Positions 10,568 through 21,669 of a stretch of DNA of 64,000 nucleotides are shown here, piece by piece; the stretch's first letter is position 1; each line of letters opens with the position of its first letter. Origin of the DNA: Aphanomyces cochlioides (taxonomy: Eukaryota; Oomycota; Saprolegniomycetes; Saprolegniales; Verrucalvaceae); NCBI GenBank assembly GCA_019828595.1, contig JAHQRK010000049.1:92837-156836 (forward strand), given 5' to 3'. The position numbers were made by a program, and so were the translations under genes. The notes beneath the pieces are model-generated. The model made no database searches and was not told the origin of the DNA. It was given only the letters and a program-made list of their open reading frames with translations.

Positions 10568-11426
10568 ATTCACCTCGCAAAGACGATACCGTGATGGCAT
10601 ATTTTGTGTTTTATATTTTGAAATACAAACCAATTTGTGCTTACTCTCTCCTTCCTGGTTCACTTGTAGCTCTCCTAGATGTCATCATGAAATCCAGCAA
10701 ACAAGCAACGTCAAGGAATGTTAAGTGCACAGATTGGTCTGTTGCAAGTTGTGCAGGATTTCAAATCTCCGAATTCAAGTCGTTTGCCGATGTTACACTG
10801 TGCTAGTACAAACTTAGTACAAAGGGGCATCAAGTTGCATCGGTCATTGCCTGTTGTTGACTTTATGACTTTTCAGCCAGTTTTCAGCCAGTTGCTGGAT
10901 TTTGGAGGGATTTGATTGGTGAACTTGTTCTAAAAATAGAATAATTTTGCGGATGAGACAGGAATACGTCAGGCTGAATTCCATTATCTGGGCAATCTCG
11001 ATCGAGTTATATGGTACAATACTTGACATAATGCTTGCTATCTATGGTTCTTAGCATTGCCTCGACAATTTCAGTGGAATTAAAACAAGACGGATCATGT
11101 TGTATACTAGTACAGGGTTGAAGGCAAGTGATGATATGTAGGGCGGCAATGAAAGATGCATTCCATTCCAAAAAGATGGCGAAATTGACTCTCGAAAACT
11201 GAAATCAAGTGTTTTCGACGTCGCCTCTGTACAATCGCCACAATCTTCCACGAAGGCAGAGACAGCGCAATGAAGTAAGTGGAGGGTATGCGGCGTTTCA
11301 GGTCTCCAATGCAGAAGAATAAGATAACATTATTCACAGTAGCGTAAACTCAACACTGTCCTCTGATCTGGCACAACTGATATTTAACACATTCAGAGTA
11401 TGAGGCACATTGGCATGAACTCATTT
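10568..11426. other. Intergenic after phosphatase
   Basis: Contains the phosphatase 3' region and no recognisable gene. Short open frames on both strands have no protein-like conservation. A small direct repeat CAGCCAGTT occurs twice near 10873-10892. Confidence 0.4.
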
Positions 11427-12254
11427 CTGCGAATTACCAAGCTTGCAATCTATTCGGAATGCGAAACACCGTGGTAGGATGTCTTGCCTCAACTACTAGA
11501 CCTGACAACGTTGTATGTCTTCAAAGAAATCGACATCGTCGACTTATTCGCCATTGCAGCCAATAGTGCACGCCTCACCAAACTTCGAATTTGCTATGGA
11601 AGGCTGGTTGTGACTTTATCTGATCTACTTCATCTTATCCAGTGGTTTGATCGTCAACCCGTCCTCGAGTTCACGATGTTTGGAGGACGATGGGGAGGGA
11701 TCCATGGTGTTGTCAAGCAAGATTTTTACCAAGCCATGTTTAATTGCCTTACCATGGACACTCTCAATCTTCAATCGTGCGACCTCAGAGACTTGAACCT
11801 CTCAAATTTGAGCTTTTCGATGCGAAAGCTGCAAATCTGCTATTGCAGGCTGCAACCTGATTTTGTCCGAGCATTATCGAGAAAATTGGCAAATTCTCGA
11901 CTGACTGATTTGAGTTTGCACGGTTACAATTGTCAGAGCGTTCTGGGCATGAAGTCTCTACTACAAGTTTTACCTCGGACGGGTATTAATCGGCTGTGGT
12001 TGGATTTTCATGGTGTTCACGATGAAACTTGGTGCGAGCTTGTTCCCTTGTTTGAAATGTGTGCATTGGAAATATTGGAACTAAGCATTGCTCTTTCGAC
12101 GACCCAAGAGAGCGATTTTGACTCCTCCGTCTTTACCTCACGGAGGATTTTCAACTCTTCAACCAATTTTCAGCTTGCGATACTTTTGAGCTTGTTCATG
12201 GTCACAAGGATTGAAGAAAACATTTTCCAGTCGTTTCTGAATATTCCGAATTGA
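11427..12254 (+). pseudogene. LRR-family copy 1, truncated at both ends
   Basis: Matches the central part of the LRR family. It begins at LRITKLAIYSECE (11427), has an in-frame TAG at 11475-11477, and continues with VLPQLLDLTTLYVF, the WFDRQPVLEF motif, AMFNCLTMDTLNL, LSFSMRKLQICY and LLQVLPRTGI. Similarity stops after LFEMCALEILEL (about 12090); the remaining frame to 12254 is unrelated sequence. The N-terminal F-box-like region is absent. Its unusual WGGIHGVVKQDFYQAMF segment places it near copies 2 and 3, which have WGDW at this point. Confidence 0.7.
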
Positions 12255-12998
12255 ATATTCCCCTCGTGCGCTAGCTCTCGGGATGCCTTTTCATGCTCAA
12301 TTGGACCATGTCGAGTTTGGCAATGATGAACGTTGACATTGATTTCATCTTCAGGTGCTTTTCACAATTGTACTATCAAAGTTGTAAGACCTCAGCATAT
12401 CTGAGGCCATAGCCGGCCCATCTTGAGATTGATTCGCGGATTTGCCGTCGTTATCCGTCTTTTCTAGGGGCGATTACAAATCTGCAACAGTCCATTCGAT
12501 CTTGGTGTTCGAGAGCAATTTGCATATCGTATGGTTGTTCTGAACGGGGTTGTGCTCATTGTTCAGAGCTACTGTCAAACAGTTTGCACTGCATGCGATC
12601 TTCTCATGCTACAGGAATACATGCAGCTTCTGGTGGGTGACAATATCAGTCTTTTTGCCAAACTTGACAAAAAATTGCGGAACTCCTTTAGGCATCAAAC
12701 CCGCAAAGTTCACATTCGAAGTCAGGGATCTAATCATCCAGCAACCGTTCATGCAACGAATGTCATATTTCAATGAGACACAACGAAAAAAAAAAAAAAA
12801 AGGACCGGAACAATGCCGACTTCCAAATAGCTAGAGCCCCAATATACTACTGGAATAGGCTTTGCAGGCTTGGGCGTCTACCTGTAAGACGGAATTAACA
12901 GTAGACTGCTCTCTGAAGATGACGTGCTTCGGACTTGAATGCATTACATTGGATCATGTGGTCTGACCCTCTTTGGGACGCAAATGCGAAATTGTTGC
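12255..12998. other. Intergenic, includes poly-A tract
   Basis: No gene is supported. It contains a run of 17 adenines near 12785-12801 and short open frames of no recognised family. Confidence 0.4.
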
Positions 12999-13277
12999 TT
13001 AGTTTGACGTCCTAGTGCCTAATTTGTCCCCAAGTTGTTCCAAAGCCTCTTGTTTTTCTAGGCATTTTATCGACCTGCATATGCTACGTCGTAGCCGGTA
13101 CAACATTGCACAATGAAAGTCGCAAGTAAAATTTGGTGGGAAAGAGAGCTCAATTGGTCCAATGTCATCAATTTCAATTTCCATGATCGATTGCCATGAA
13201 GGTATAGGATCTGCGTGGACAGATTTGTCCTTCAAGTCAGATCCATCAATTTTGCAATGAGCAGATTCAAGGCTTCC
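12999..13277 (-). CDS. Anonymous reading frame without ATG, possible gene fragment
   Basis: An open frame of 92 codons between a TGA at 13278-13280 and a TAA at 12999-13001. It has protein-like composition (WQSIMEIEIDDIGPIEL; YRLRRSICRSIKCLEKQEAL, the latter basic and helix-prone), but its only ATG codons are internal (around 13184 and 13115). It directly follows the 3' end of LRR copy 2 on the same strand. It may be an exon or a leftover C-terminus. The family is not recognised. Confidence 0.25.
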   Translation of the reverse strand, partial: GSLESAHCKIDGSDLKDKSVHADPIPSWQSIMEIEIDDIGPIELSFPPNFTCDFHCAMLYRLRRSICRSIKCLEKQEALEQLGDKLGTRTSN

Positions 13278-13294
13278 ATTTGGTCAGAAACATT

Positions 13295-14347
13295 TTAGAG
13301 TGTCAGCGACGTCAAGTGTACGCCACACTCGGTGGCAAAGTTCACTAGAAAAGCCACGTCTGCAGCGTCCAAACTATCCAAATGAGATATTTTCAATCTC
13401 GTGATCTTCTTGGAAAGCATCGATCGACTGGGATGTGTCAAGCTTTGCACCAATAGCCGCATATCAGAGACGGTGAGATTTTGGCAGTACAGATTTAATT
13501 CCCATGTTGTATTGTTGCATTGAAAAGCCATTGCAAAATCCTTGCCAAACGAAGACGAATAGTTTTCGCCAAGCAGTGACAAGTTTTCCAACGTGCAATT
13601 CTCAAACAGTGTAAGCCCGTTGCCGAAAGTTTATTCAGCTATTTTTTGGTTTTTGATGGAAGTACGCGGTAAGACTTGCAAAAGTTGCTCGAGCCACTCG
13701 TTGCGGTAATAGCAGAGCTCGAGGTCAATTATGCTGGAGCCTTCAAGTCGACTGGCAAATTGCTTCATAAAGTCAGCGTCTAAATAGCAGTATTTGATCT
13801 GCAGCGACCGCATCGAGAAGTTCAGATGCGAGAAATTCACGAAGGCGACAGTAGTTCAGCCGCAGCGTGTCCATTGTCAGGCAATTGAACATAGCTAGGT
13901 AAAGCTCTTGTTTTAAATCGTAGTCGACGCCCAACCAATCTCCCCACGCGCATTCAAAGACTCGAACTGGTTGGCGGTGGAACCAGTCGATGAGATCGTC
14001 TGACCACGCAATCTGCGTATTTGAATTCAAATGTTTCTTGAGCCAATCTCTGCTTCGTTGAGGTTAGAGACTGCCACGGTTGAAAAGAACTTTGCTATCG
14101 ATTCGTACGAGGAAGACCATTTATCAAATGACACTGGCAAGTTCAACGTTGGCCACAAGAAGTCCGAGCGGTCGAGCTGTTTTCCCAACTGAAGCAAAGT
14201 CTGAAGAGGGCCAAGCACATTGCATGGACAGAGTGCTTCAAGAAAGGCAAAGAAATCGGTTGCATCTGGAAGATAGAAAGCTATCACGACGATAATTTCA
14301 ACGGACAGCAGAGAGCTCGCGGGGGCAGACGGTCTGGATTTCATCAT
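13295..14347 (-). pseudogene. LRR-family copy 2, decayed
   Basis: Starts with MMKSRPSAPASSLLSVEIIV (ATG 14347) and keeps the F-box-like N-terminus (DFFAFLEALCP), the LWPTLNLPVSFDKW segment and SYESIAKFFSTVAVSNL. The following ~110 residues of the family (from about EWLKxHL to the first repeats) are deleted, so the frame jumps to WSDDLIDWFHRQPVRVFEC. Further frameshifts occur near 13840 and 13620. The end is intact (LLVQSLTHPSRSML, FATECGVHLTSLTL). It is most similar to copy 3 and is probably a decayed duplicate of it. Confidence 0.8.
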
Positions 14348-14359
14348 GAAGTTGGTCAA

Positions 14360-15099
14360 CTGGCGACAATATCGTTGGCCTATGAATAGCGCGAAGGTTT
14401 TGCCTCAGTGAATAAAATTCCAGACTCGGATGCAAGGTCGAGCAAACAACGCTATCCCCGTTAGATAAAGCATAAGTTAAGGTAAACACAAGAAATCACA
14501 GCCATTAGGAGCGTGGAGATTCCTAAGAGAGGTCGAAATTGGCAGTGTGTTCGAGCTTGGGATATTTTCTCCAACATGAGTGGCATCATGGGTTATAAAG
14601 GCAGATCCATGAATGGCTCAGCTAAAATACCCACTAGCACAGCTGCTTTAGATGGGAATGTGGCGTCGTCTTGTTCGTCGACTGCTGGCGTAAAGTAGTT
14701 TGGTGGAAGAGGTACCTCGACTTCGCTGCACGGCGTCCAAGTTATGCCTGCGCTTAGTCAACAATGCTGCCACGTCCACATGTAAGTCATCGTGGAATAA
14801 GTTGGCTATACAGTGTTGTAGGAGCTTGTATTAAAAAAAGACTTACGGGATCTTGAATTCGCCCGTGGAGCTCAGCTTCGAAGGTTATCGTCCGATAGAA
14901 CAGTAGGGGACAGTTTGCTTTTTGGGTGAAAAAATTCCGTGGCTCGTATCGCCACCCATCGATCGAAGAGTTTCCAAACTTTCCTTGCTGTGCTCTGTGT
15001 GTGCTAGAGCAATGAATTTGGTTGGAGATGGCTGAAGCAGTCGCTTGGCCAGGAGAAGAAGAATTAAGCAAAAATCTGCGGAGGATAATTTCGCTGGTA
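14360..15099. other. Intergenic between LRR copies 2 and 3
   Basis: Upstream region of copy 2 and unique sequence. The minus-strand open frame 14787-15116 has no recognisable motif. No gene is called. Confidence 0.4.
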
Positions 15100-15334
15100 T
15101 TGTCTGATTGACTCAAAATTTCCGACTTGGCTGAAATCGATCAAACTTTGAATCAATCACCAAATCGAACCAGCCAATCAGCGTCCAGAATTTGTTTAAA
15201 CACACACAAAACACACCAACCCACACACACTAATTCATGTACCTTCCGATTATACTTGAATTCACTATTACCAGATTGACCACACAAATTTCGTCGATTT
15301 TGATCAAAACTGTAAATTTGGACGAAAAAGACAA
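15100..15334 (-). mobile_element. MITE family B, copy 1 (TA-flanked, 235 bp)
   Basis: Flanked by TA at 15098-15099 and 15335-15336. The ends are TTGTCTGATTGACTC and, on the other strand, TTGTCTTTTTCGTCC. A second copy in the opposite orientation is at 49912-50149. The interior has CACACACAAAACACACCAA and AGCCAATCAGCG, typical of this MITE group. Non-coding. Confidence 0.75.
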
Positions 15335-15467
15335 TATAAGCCATCTAGTTCATTCGAGTATGCTCTACAGAGGTCATAAGGGTCGTGGGAATACCTCGTT
15401 TCGTGTCATTTGCAATACCGGAAGATTTAAATATTTGGCAAGGAAGAACAAATATCCTGGCCAAGTA

Positions 15468-15674
15468 TTGTCATTTTCAACCAAATTTGTGGTTTTGACC
15501 AAAAGGCGAATTCATTTTCAAATCGATTTCTGAAGTGGTGTGTGTCAGTGTGTGTTTTGCGTGAGTTAGGTGGCTGATCGATTCTGATTGGCTGAATAAT
15601 TTTTAATTTTTAATTTTAGCCAATCAGAGAAGCCCGTTCTAACCGTTCCTCACAATTTTGTATCAAAAGCACAA
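15468..15674 (+). mobile_element. MITE family A, copy 1, next to the stop codon of LRR copy 3
   Basis: Flanked by TA (15466-15467 and 15675-15676). It begins TTGTCATTTTCAACC and ends TTTTGTATCAAAAGCACAA; the two ends are imperfect inverted repeats. Its right end is only about five bases beyond the stop codon of LRR copy 3, so it provides the immediate 3' untranslated sequence. Near-identical copies are at 18094-18309 and 33049-33294. Confidence 0.8.
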
Positions 15675-15680
15675 TATTTT

Positions 15681-17048
15681 TCAGATTTTTAGGTCCGTCA
15701 AGCAAATTCCACACTCGGTAGCATACTTCATGAGCGACTCCACCGCCAAAGCGTCCAAAGTGTCCAAATGGGATATTTTGATCGTCTTGGAAAGCATGCA
15801 TCGACTTGGATCACGCATGCTTTGGATCAAGAGCCGCATGTCGGATATGGCAATATCCCGACAGTACAGATTCAATTCGCAAATCGTCTTGTTGTTTTGA
15901 ATTGACGCTGCAAGAGCGTTTGCAAAAGCGGACGAAAAGTTTTCACCAAGCAAGGACAAGCTTTTCAACGTGCAGTTCTCCAACAGCGGAAGCAGTGCAC
16001 GCAAATTTAAGCTCTGAAATGGCAACCCATCCATTTTCAAACTCTTGATCGATGTCCACGGCAAGACTTGCAAGAGGCACTCGAGTCCATCGACGCTTTC
16101 GTCTCGGTAGTCACTGAATTCAAGGTCCACGACACAAGAGCCTTCTAAGCGAGTGGCGAATTGCGTTATAAAGTTGGCATCTGAAAAGCAGTCTTTGAAT
16201 TGCATCGACCGCATCGAAAAGTTCAAACGCGAAAAATCCACATCACGGAAGCGACAGCAGTTCAGCCGCAGCGTGTCCATCGTCGGACAATTGAACATTG
16301 CTTGATAAAGCTCTTGTTTTAAATCGTAGTCGACGTCCAACCAATCTCCCCACGTGCATTCAAAGACTCGGACTGGTTGGCGATCGAACCAATCGATTAG
16401 ATCTTCCGTGTTGAGCCCAAACATGGGATGGAACTCTGGAGAGATCTTGAGCTCGATGAGGTGGTTGCTCTTTGCTGCCAATTCGAGAATAGCGTCCCAA
16501 GCGGAGTGATACTGGCGCATCTCTTCGTCACGCAAGTCCATGTTTGGGCTGTCGTAGACTTCCAACGATACCAAGTTGTTGAGTCGATGTAAAACTTCCC
16601 TCGTGCTGGAAATGGTCTCATCGCGGAGGCAAACGCTGAGCTGAGTAATTCGATCGTCCCAGTACTCGTCCAGGATATCCATCGTGGCTGGAAACTCGTC
16701 GACAAACCAAGCAATCTTCGCCTTTGGATGCAAGTGTGTCTTGAGCCACTCCACCTCGTTCAGGTCTGAGATGGCCACCGTCGAGTAGAACTTTGCAATC
16801 GATTCGTACGAAGAAGACCATTCATCAAATGGCACTGGCAATCTCAACGTTGGCCACAAGAAGTCCGAGTGGTCGAGTTGTTGATCAAGCTGAAGCAAGC
16901 ATTCGAGAGGGCCTAGCATATTCCACGGACGGAGAGCTTCAAGGAAGGCGAAGAGATCGGATGCATCTGGAATATAGAAAGCAATCGCCACGACAATGTC
17001 AACAGACAGCAGAGAGAGCGCGGGGATAGACACTTTGGATTTCTTCAT
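15681..17048 (-). CDS. LRR-family protein, copy 3 (intact)
   Basis: An intact 455-residue frame. The start is the ATG at 17048 (MKKSKVSIPA), which matches the MKKP-type start of other members; the open frame upstream has no ATG. Residues 10-50 resemble an F-box (LLSVDIVVAIAFYIPDASDL then FAFLEALRPWNMLGPLE), followed by LWPTLRLP, SYESIAKFYSTVAI and EWLKTHLHPKAKIAW. Residues ~150-430 are a series of leucine-rich repeats of the RNI type, with landmarks WFDRQPVRVFEC, AMFNCPTMDTLRL, RLNFSMRSMQF, LLQVLPWTSIKSL and LLIQSMRDPSR. No signal peptide or membrane segment, so probably cytoplasmic or nuclear. A role as ubiquitin-ligase substrate receptor would fit F-box plus LRR but is inferred only. A MITE begins about five bases after the stop. 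Confidence 0.75.
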   Translation of the reverse strand: MKKSKVSIPALSLLSVDIVVAIAFYIPDASDLFAFLEALRPWNMLGPLECLLQLDQQLDHSDFLWPTLRLPVPFDEWSSSYESIAKFYSTVAISDLNEVEWLKTHLHPKAKIAWFVDEFPATMDILDEYWDDRITQLSVCLRDETISSTREVLHRLNNLVSLEVYDSPNMDLRDEEMRQYHSAWDAILELAAKSNHLIELKISPEFHPMFGLNTEDLIDWFDRQPVRVFECTWGDWLDVDYDLKQELYQAMFNCPTMDTLRLNCCRFRDVDFSRLNFSMRSMQFKDCFSDANFITQFATRLEGSCVVDLEFSDYRDESVDGLECLLQVLPWTSIKSLKMDGLPFQSLNLRALLPLLENCTLKSLSLLGENFSSAFANALAASIQNNKTICELNLYCRDIAISDMRLLIQSMRDPSRCMLSKTIKISHLDTLDALAVESLMKYATECGICLTDLKI

Positions 17049-17839
17049 GAAGCTTGTTGACTGGCGATGGCGATCATGCGTTGGCCTATTATTAGCACGT
17101 AGATGAAGGTGCTGCCTCTGTGAATGAAGGTGCAGGCTGGTGACGACCAGTGCGACCTTCAAGCGATTCAAAAGATGAAGACATCGTGGGGAGAAAACTT
17201 ACTCTGGAGATGACAACTAGGAGCAAGAAAAGCTGCCCCTTGTGCCGATAAAGAACACCAAAGATCAGTCATCCGCAATAGAAGTTCACATTGACATGGA
17301 TGGGCTGGAGACTTTGCTGCGAGTCAAACTACGCTCATTGACCAAGTGTTTCACGCTGTCCAGTGCGGCGTCGACCAGAAAGCGTGAAAGCAAATTAATT
17401 TGCCACCGTAGGGGTCCATCTCATCAGTAAGAGGGGACCATCTAACAAGGTATGATTGAGGCGAAGGTCTGAAAGCAAAGCTCGGGCTTCCGTCAGCTAA
17501 AGGCCTGACCGAGCGAGTGAAGACAGGAGGAGAGCAGAGCGCAACGAAGAGGACAGCCGCTCCAAGAAAAGACAATTCACGGTCGAAGGTCCGTCAATCA
17601 GTCTCAGTAGGTACGAGTAATAAGCCAGTAATGGCCTCCAACGTGCTGGGGCCTCGATATGCATAGCTCAGCATGACGTACAGTTGTCATCCTGTTGAAT
17701 TGATACCTACAAAGCGTCATATTACCCATGTCCTTGCACAACCATCACGATCGCAAGCTGACCTTCATCTGTGGAGAAGTCGATGTTGAAATGCTCCGAC
17801 GACGATAAAATAACGAGATCTCAAGCTCACAAATCAATC
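17049..17839. other. Divergent intergenic region between LRR copies 3 and 4
   Basis: Shared upstream region of two divergently transcribed LRR genes. It contains a short plus-strand stretch reading MDGLETLLRVKLRSL (17296-17340), like the LRR-family segment VDGLECLLQVLP, which may be a small stray fragment. Otherwise no gene is supported. Confidence 0.35.
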
Positions 17840-19395
17840 ATGAAGAAACCCCGAACAACGTCCAACAACTCCTTCTTCACCAAGCTGCCGACTGACGTCA
17901 TCGTCAACATTGCCTTTTCGATTCAAGAGGCAGGTGATCTCGTTGCTTTTCTTGAAGCGCTCCGTCGTCGCAATCTGCCTGGTCCACTACAACAACTTTA
18001 CCAACTCGGATTGACTCAAGACCACTCAGACTTGTGGCCATCGTTGCACATCAAAAGTTGGCATTCGTCGTGCGAAGAGATTGCAAAGTACTATTGTCAT
18101 TTTCAACCAAATTTGTGGTTTTGACCAAAAAGCGAATTCATTTTCAAATCGATTTCATCATAGTGAAGTGATGTGTGTCAGTGTGTGTTTTGCGTGAGTT
18201 AGGTGGCTGATCGATTCTGATTGGCTGAATAATTTTTAATTTTTAATTTTAACCAATCAGAGAATCCCGTTCTATTCGGAATCCTCACAATTTTGTATCA
18301 AAAGCACAATATTCCAATGTGGTCATTTACGCCATGTATGAGACGAATGAGATCGACTGGCTCATGAATCATTTGAATGCCAAGGCTTCGATGGAGTGGC
18401 TCGTCGAGGAATTTCCACATGCGACCGAGGTGGACCCGAGGTATTGGAATCTACCAATTACTCATGTCAACATTTCATTGAAATACGACGACGTCGACGA
18501 CAAAGTGCCTCACAATACCTGCAGGGATATTTTGCCTCGACTGTCACGTTTCGTGTGGGATGCAGACGACAATCATAGCCACACCGACGAATGTTGCTAC
18601 AATGCTCTCTACGACCATGTCTTCGGCTGTGAGCTGACGGGAGACAATATGACCAACCTCATGCAATGGTTTCGTCGTCCAAACGCTCGTGTGTTCCATT
18701 TCGCAGTTGGCCCGAACGACTGGTATGACAGTGACGTCGACGACGACATCAAGGAATCTTTTTGTCAAGCCATGTTCAATTGCCAAACTCTGGAGAGACT
18801 CAAGATAACAACTTGGGGTTTACAAGACGTGGATTTCACCGACATGGTGCTTTCGATGAGGTCTATGGAACTGGCTGAGCTCGACTCGGACGCTTTGATA
18901 TCTTTGGCCAGTCGACTGGGAGGTTCGAAAGTGACGCATTTCGAGTTCTCTGCTTTCGACTGCTCCGGTGCACACGAGCTAACGAGTCTCGTGCAAGTCT
19001 TACCTCGTACATTGATCAAATCCTTGATTGTATCCGGCTTACAATGCTGCGGTTTCCATCAGGACGCATGGGCTAGCTTGTTTGACAAGTGTACGTTGGA
19101 CACATTGGCATTGGGAACCACTGACTTTACGTCCTTCTTTGCCGAGAATCTCGCCTTGGGCATTCAGAAGAAGCAAACAATTCGTGGACTCGAGCTGGAG
19201 TGGGGAAACGGAAAACCTGGGACTCTTGCCGATATACGACTATTGATCCAAAGCATGGCGCATCCCAGTCGATCCGTGCATGTGAAACGGGTTCAGCTCA
19301 AGACTGCCAGCGGTACTTTTGACGCCGAAAGTGTCCAGTCTCTCCACGAATTTGCCATCGAATGCGGATGCGAGTTCAAGTACGTCGCCCTTTAG
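17840..19395 (+). pseudogene. LRR-family copy 4, split by a MITE
   Basis: Starts MKKPRTTSNNSFFTKLPTDV (ATG 17840) with the F-box-like region (DLVAFLEALRRRNLPGPLQQ) and runs to EEIAKYY, where a 216-bp TA-flanked MITE (18094-18309) is inserted. The frame resumes with SNVVIYAMYETNEIDW and is open to the normal end (FAIECGCEFKYVAL). With the MITE and one TA left out, the reading passes directly from KYY to SNVV, exactly as in copies 9 and 10. The insertion adds 218 bp, so it both shifts the frame and brings in stops. No other lesion was found; before the insertion the gene would have encoded about 445 residues. Landmarks include AMFNCQTLERLKI, SLASRLGGSKV and LLIQSMAHPSR. Confidence 0.85.
18094..18309 (+). 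mobile_element. MITE family A, copy 2, inside LRR copy 4
   Basis: A 216-bp non-coding insert flanked by TA (18092-18093 and 18310-18311; positions good to one or two bases). It starts TTGTCATTTTCAACCAAATT and ends GTATCAAAAGCACAA. It is nearly identical to copies at 15468 and 33049, which implies recent mobility. It interrupts codons for the IAKYYS motif. Confidence 0.85.
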
Positions 19396-19595
19396 ATAAG
19401 CCTTTTTAAGCGAATCATTCAACTGGACATTTCTCCCACTTGCGCGACAAGCTGGTCGTACTGACGGTCAATTTGGTCAAATCTGTGGGGTTTCAAGTCC
19501 AAACGATCACAATCAAGAGCCTACCTCGATCTCGAGAAGTCCATGCGTGGCGCAGTCGGCGACGATACGACGGCCAGCGTAATGCTCACAATTCA

Positions 19596-19800
19596 ATGAT
19601 GATGAAACCCCAAACGATGTCCAAATCCTCATACTCCAAGCTGCCATTTCATGTCAAGCTTAAAGTTGCTTTCTATTTTACACACGGCAGCCGATCACTT
19701 TGCCATCCTTAAAGCTCTTTGTCATGCTAAATTGGCGGGAAAGTTGAATAAGCTCCGCGAAAACAGCAGCTACTCTGATGTAGTTTTTGGGCTCAAGTCC
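19596..19800 (+). pseudogene. LRR-family copy 5a, N-terminal fragment
   Basis: Begins with three consecutive ATGs (19596-19604) and MMMKPQTMSKSSYSKLPF, matching the start of copy 4 (KKPRTTSNNS). After KLKVAFYFTHG a frameshift leads to AADHFAILKALCHAKLAGKL, and the similarity ends near SYSDV at about 19785. The rest of the gene is missing; the next sequence is the leader of another copy (5b), as expected of a deletion between neighbouring paralogues. Confidence 0.65.
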
Positions 19801-20802
19801 CGCGAAACCTTGAGGGTAGTGACGCATATTGAAGGTGTAATTGTCGCTATCTTGACGTCAGTGAGGCGTGGCGTAGATTCGAATAAGTTCGTTGATTCTT
19901 CTCCAGCGGAACGAGCAGACAACAACAAGCCAGGAGGACCAGAAAGCCATGACGAAGAAACTGAAAGTGTCGGCGAAGCTTGAGGATTCCACCGCAGTTC
20001 ACGAAATGTGTGTCTTCTTCGGATGAACACATCGCCAAGTATTATTCAAATGTGGTCATTCATGACTTGAGCCAAGCCGAGTGGCTCAAGAAACATTTGA
20101 ATCCGATGGCAAAGATTGAATGGGTGGTGGAGGACTTTCTAGCCATGACGGAAATTCACGACGATGCATGGGATCTACCGATTATGTACTCGCGTTATTT
20201 TTAGCTTCAACTACGGTTCCCTGTCGAGAGTGGCCATGAAATTTTGTTGCGACTCAAACATTTAAAGTCTTTGAGAGTGTACGATGACCACGAATTCGAC
20301 ATGCCCGAGGAAGTATTGCAACGATTATCATCAAGCATGGGATGGAGTTTTCAATTTTTTAGCGAAGAGTCACCAAGTGACGGAATTACAAGGCCAATCT
20401 GCGCAATCTCATCGAATGGTTCCGCCGTCAGCCCGTTGCAGTGTTTGAGTGTTCGTCTCGAACTTGGTATCGAGTCAACCACAAAGTGAAACAAACTTTT
20501 TACCAAGCCATGTTCAGAGCATCTCCACCCGTCACTGGATTTGACACTGAAACTGAGTTTTCGGGCAGAGTGACACTGAGTCTTGCTCCACCGGTACACT
20601 GAGTCTGACACGGACACGGAGTTTAAAAGTCAGGCCCCGCAGTTTGGAGCCTCCGACACTGAGTTTAGACCCCAAAACTCAGTGTCAGAGCACAACACTG
20701 AGTTTTCGAATATCTTCGAATTTGTATGCTTCAAAAATATACTACACTGAACTATAGCATACATTGAAACAATACTCCGTCAGTTGAGTAAAATGTCTGT
20801 GG

Positions 20803-21630
20803 ATGTCCGACGCGGAGAACGAGCTATTGTGCAAGTCGTGGGTACAAGTGTCTGAAGATCAGATAACTGGAACAGGACAGCCCTCATCAACGTTCTGGGA
20901 GGCTATCACAGCGGCGTACAATGCGTCGATCCCCTAATGTCGACCTGAAAGAACTGCCCGTGCCCTTGAGTCGAAATTTGCAACAATAAAACTCCACGTC
21001 GGGAAGTTTTGTGGCTGCTATACTGAAGCTACTGATCTGCGAGCCAGTGGCACAAACATCGACGATGTTATCGAGTGTGTGCCAACGACGCTGTACTATG
21101 AACGCAATGTGGACAAATCCGGCAAGCACATGCACTTCAAGTTCATGGAATGTTGGAGATTCCTTTCAAGCAAGCCCAAGTGGGAAACCTACTGAAGCAA
21201 CACATTGGTGAAAAAGACCAAGCATGACGTCTCCGATGAGAGCGATGGTAGCTCCACGAAGGAAATATTACCACCGCTATCATCGGGAACATCATGCTTG
21301 GAGCGACCCGAAGGTGTCAAGACGGCCAAACGTCGAAAAAAAGTACTTGCGAAATTGCCAGATCATGACGAATCGCTTGCCAAAGCAACGGCAGACATGG
21401 CAGCAGCAATGGAAAGAAAGGCGCACGCTCAGACTATCGTTGCCAACATGCAATTGTTTACAATGAGCACTGACAATTTGTCTCCAATTGCAAAACGCTT
21501 TGTGGAATTACAACAAGCCGAGGTTATCGCTACATTAGAAGCCCGTGCACAAGAGAGACAAGCAAAATTGCAAGGCGATGCTGATGCAACACAAGCTAAA
21601 GCTAGTAAAGGCAGTGAAGTGCTTCTGTAA
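20803..21630 (+). pseudogene. Harbinger Myb/SANT-like companion protein, two in-frame stops
   Basis: A 275-codon frame from ATG 20803 to the TAA at 21628-21630, interrupted only by TAA at 20935-20937 and TGA at 21193-21195, all in one frame. The N-terminus (ENELLCKSWVQVSEDQITG, then FWEAITAAYN and ALESKFATIKLHVGKFCG) matches the Myb/SANT-like proteins of PIF/Harbinger elements, which assist the transposase in DNA binding and nuclear import. The middle reads HMHFKFMECWRFLSSKPKW; the C-terminus has an Ala/Glu/Gln-rich probable coiled coil (ALEARAQERQAKLQGDA) after a basic stretch (KTAKRRKKVLAK). It converges on the transposase gene. Confidence 0.8.
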
Positions 21631-21669
21631 TGATGTGTGATGCGTGACTTGTAATAAAGTTAATTACAT

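Noticed and set aside
9353..10663. A 436-codon antisense reading frame over the purple acid phosphatase
   Set aside because: It lies opposite a clearly coding gene with strong third-position bias, which opens such frames by itself; its composition (Val/Arg/Asp-rich) has no motifs.
18094..18309. The insert in LRR copy 4 as an intron
   Set aside because: It has TA duplications and inverted ends, is repeated outside genes, and lacks GT-AG borders at the joint.
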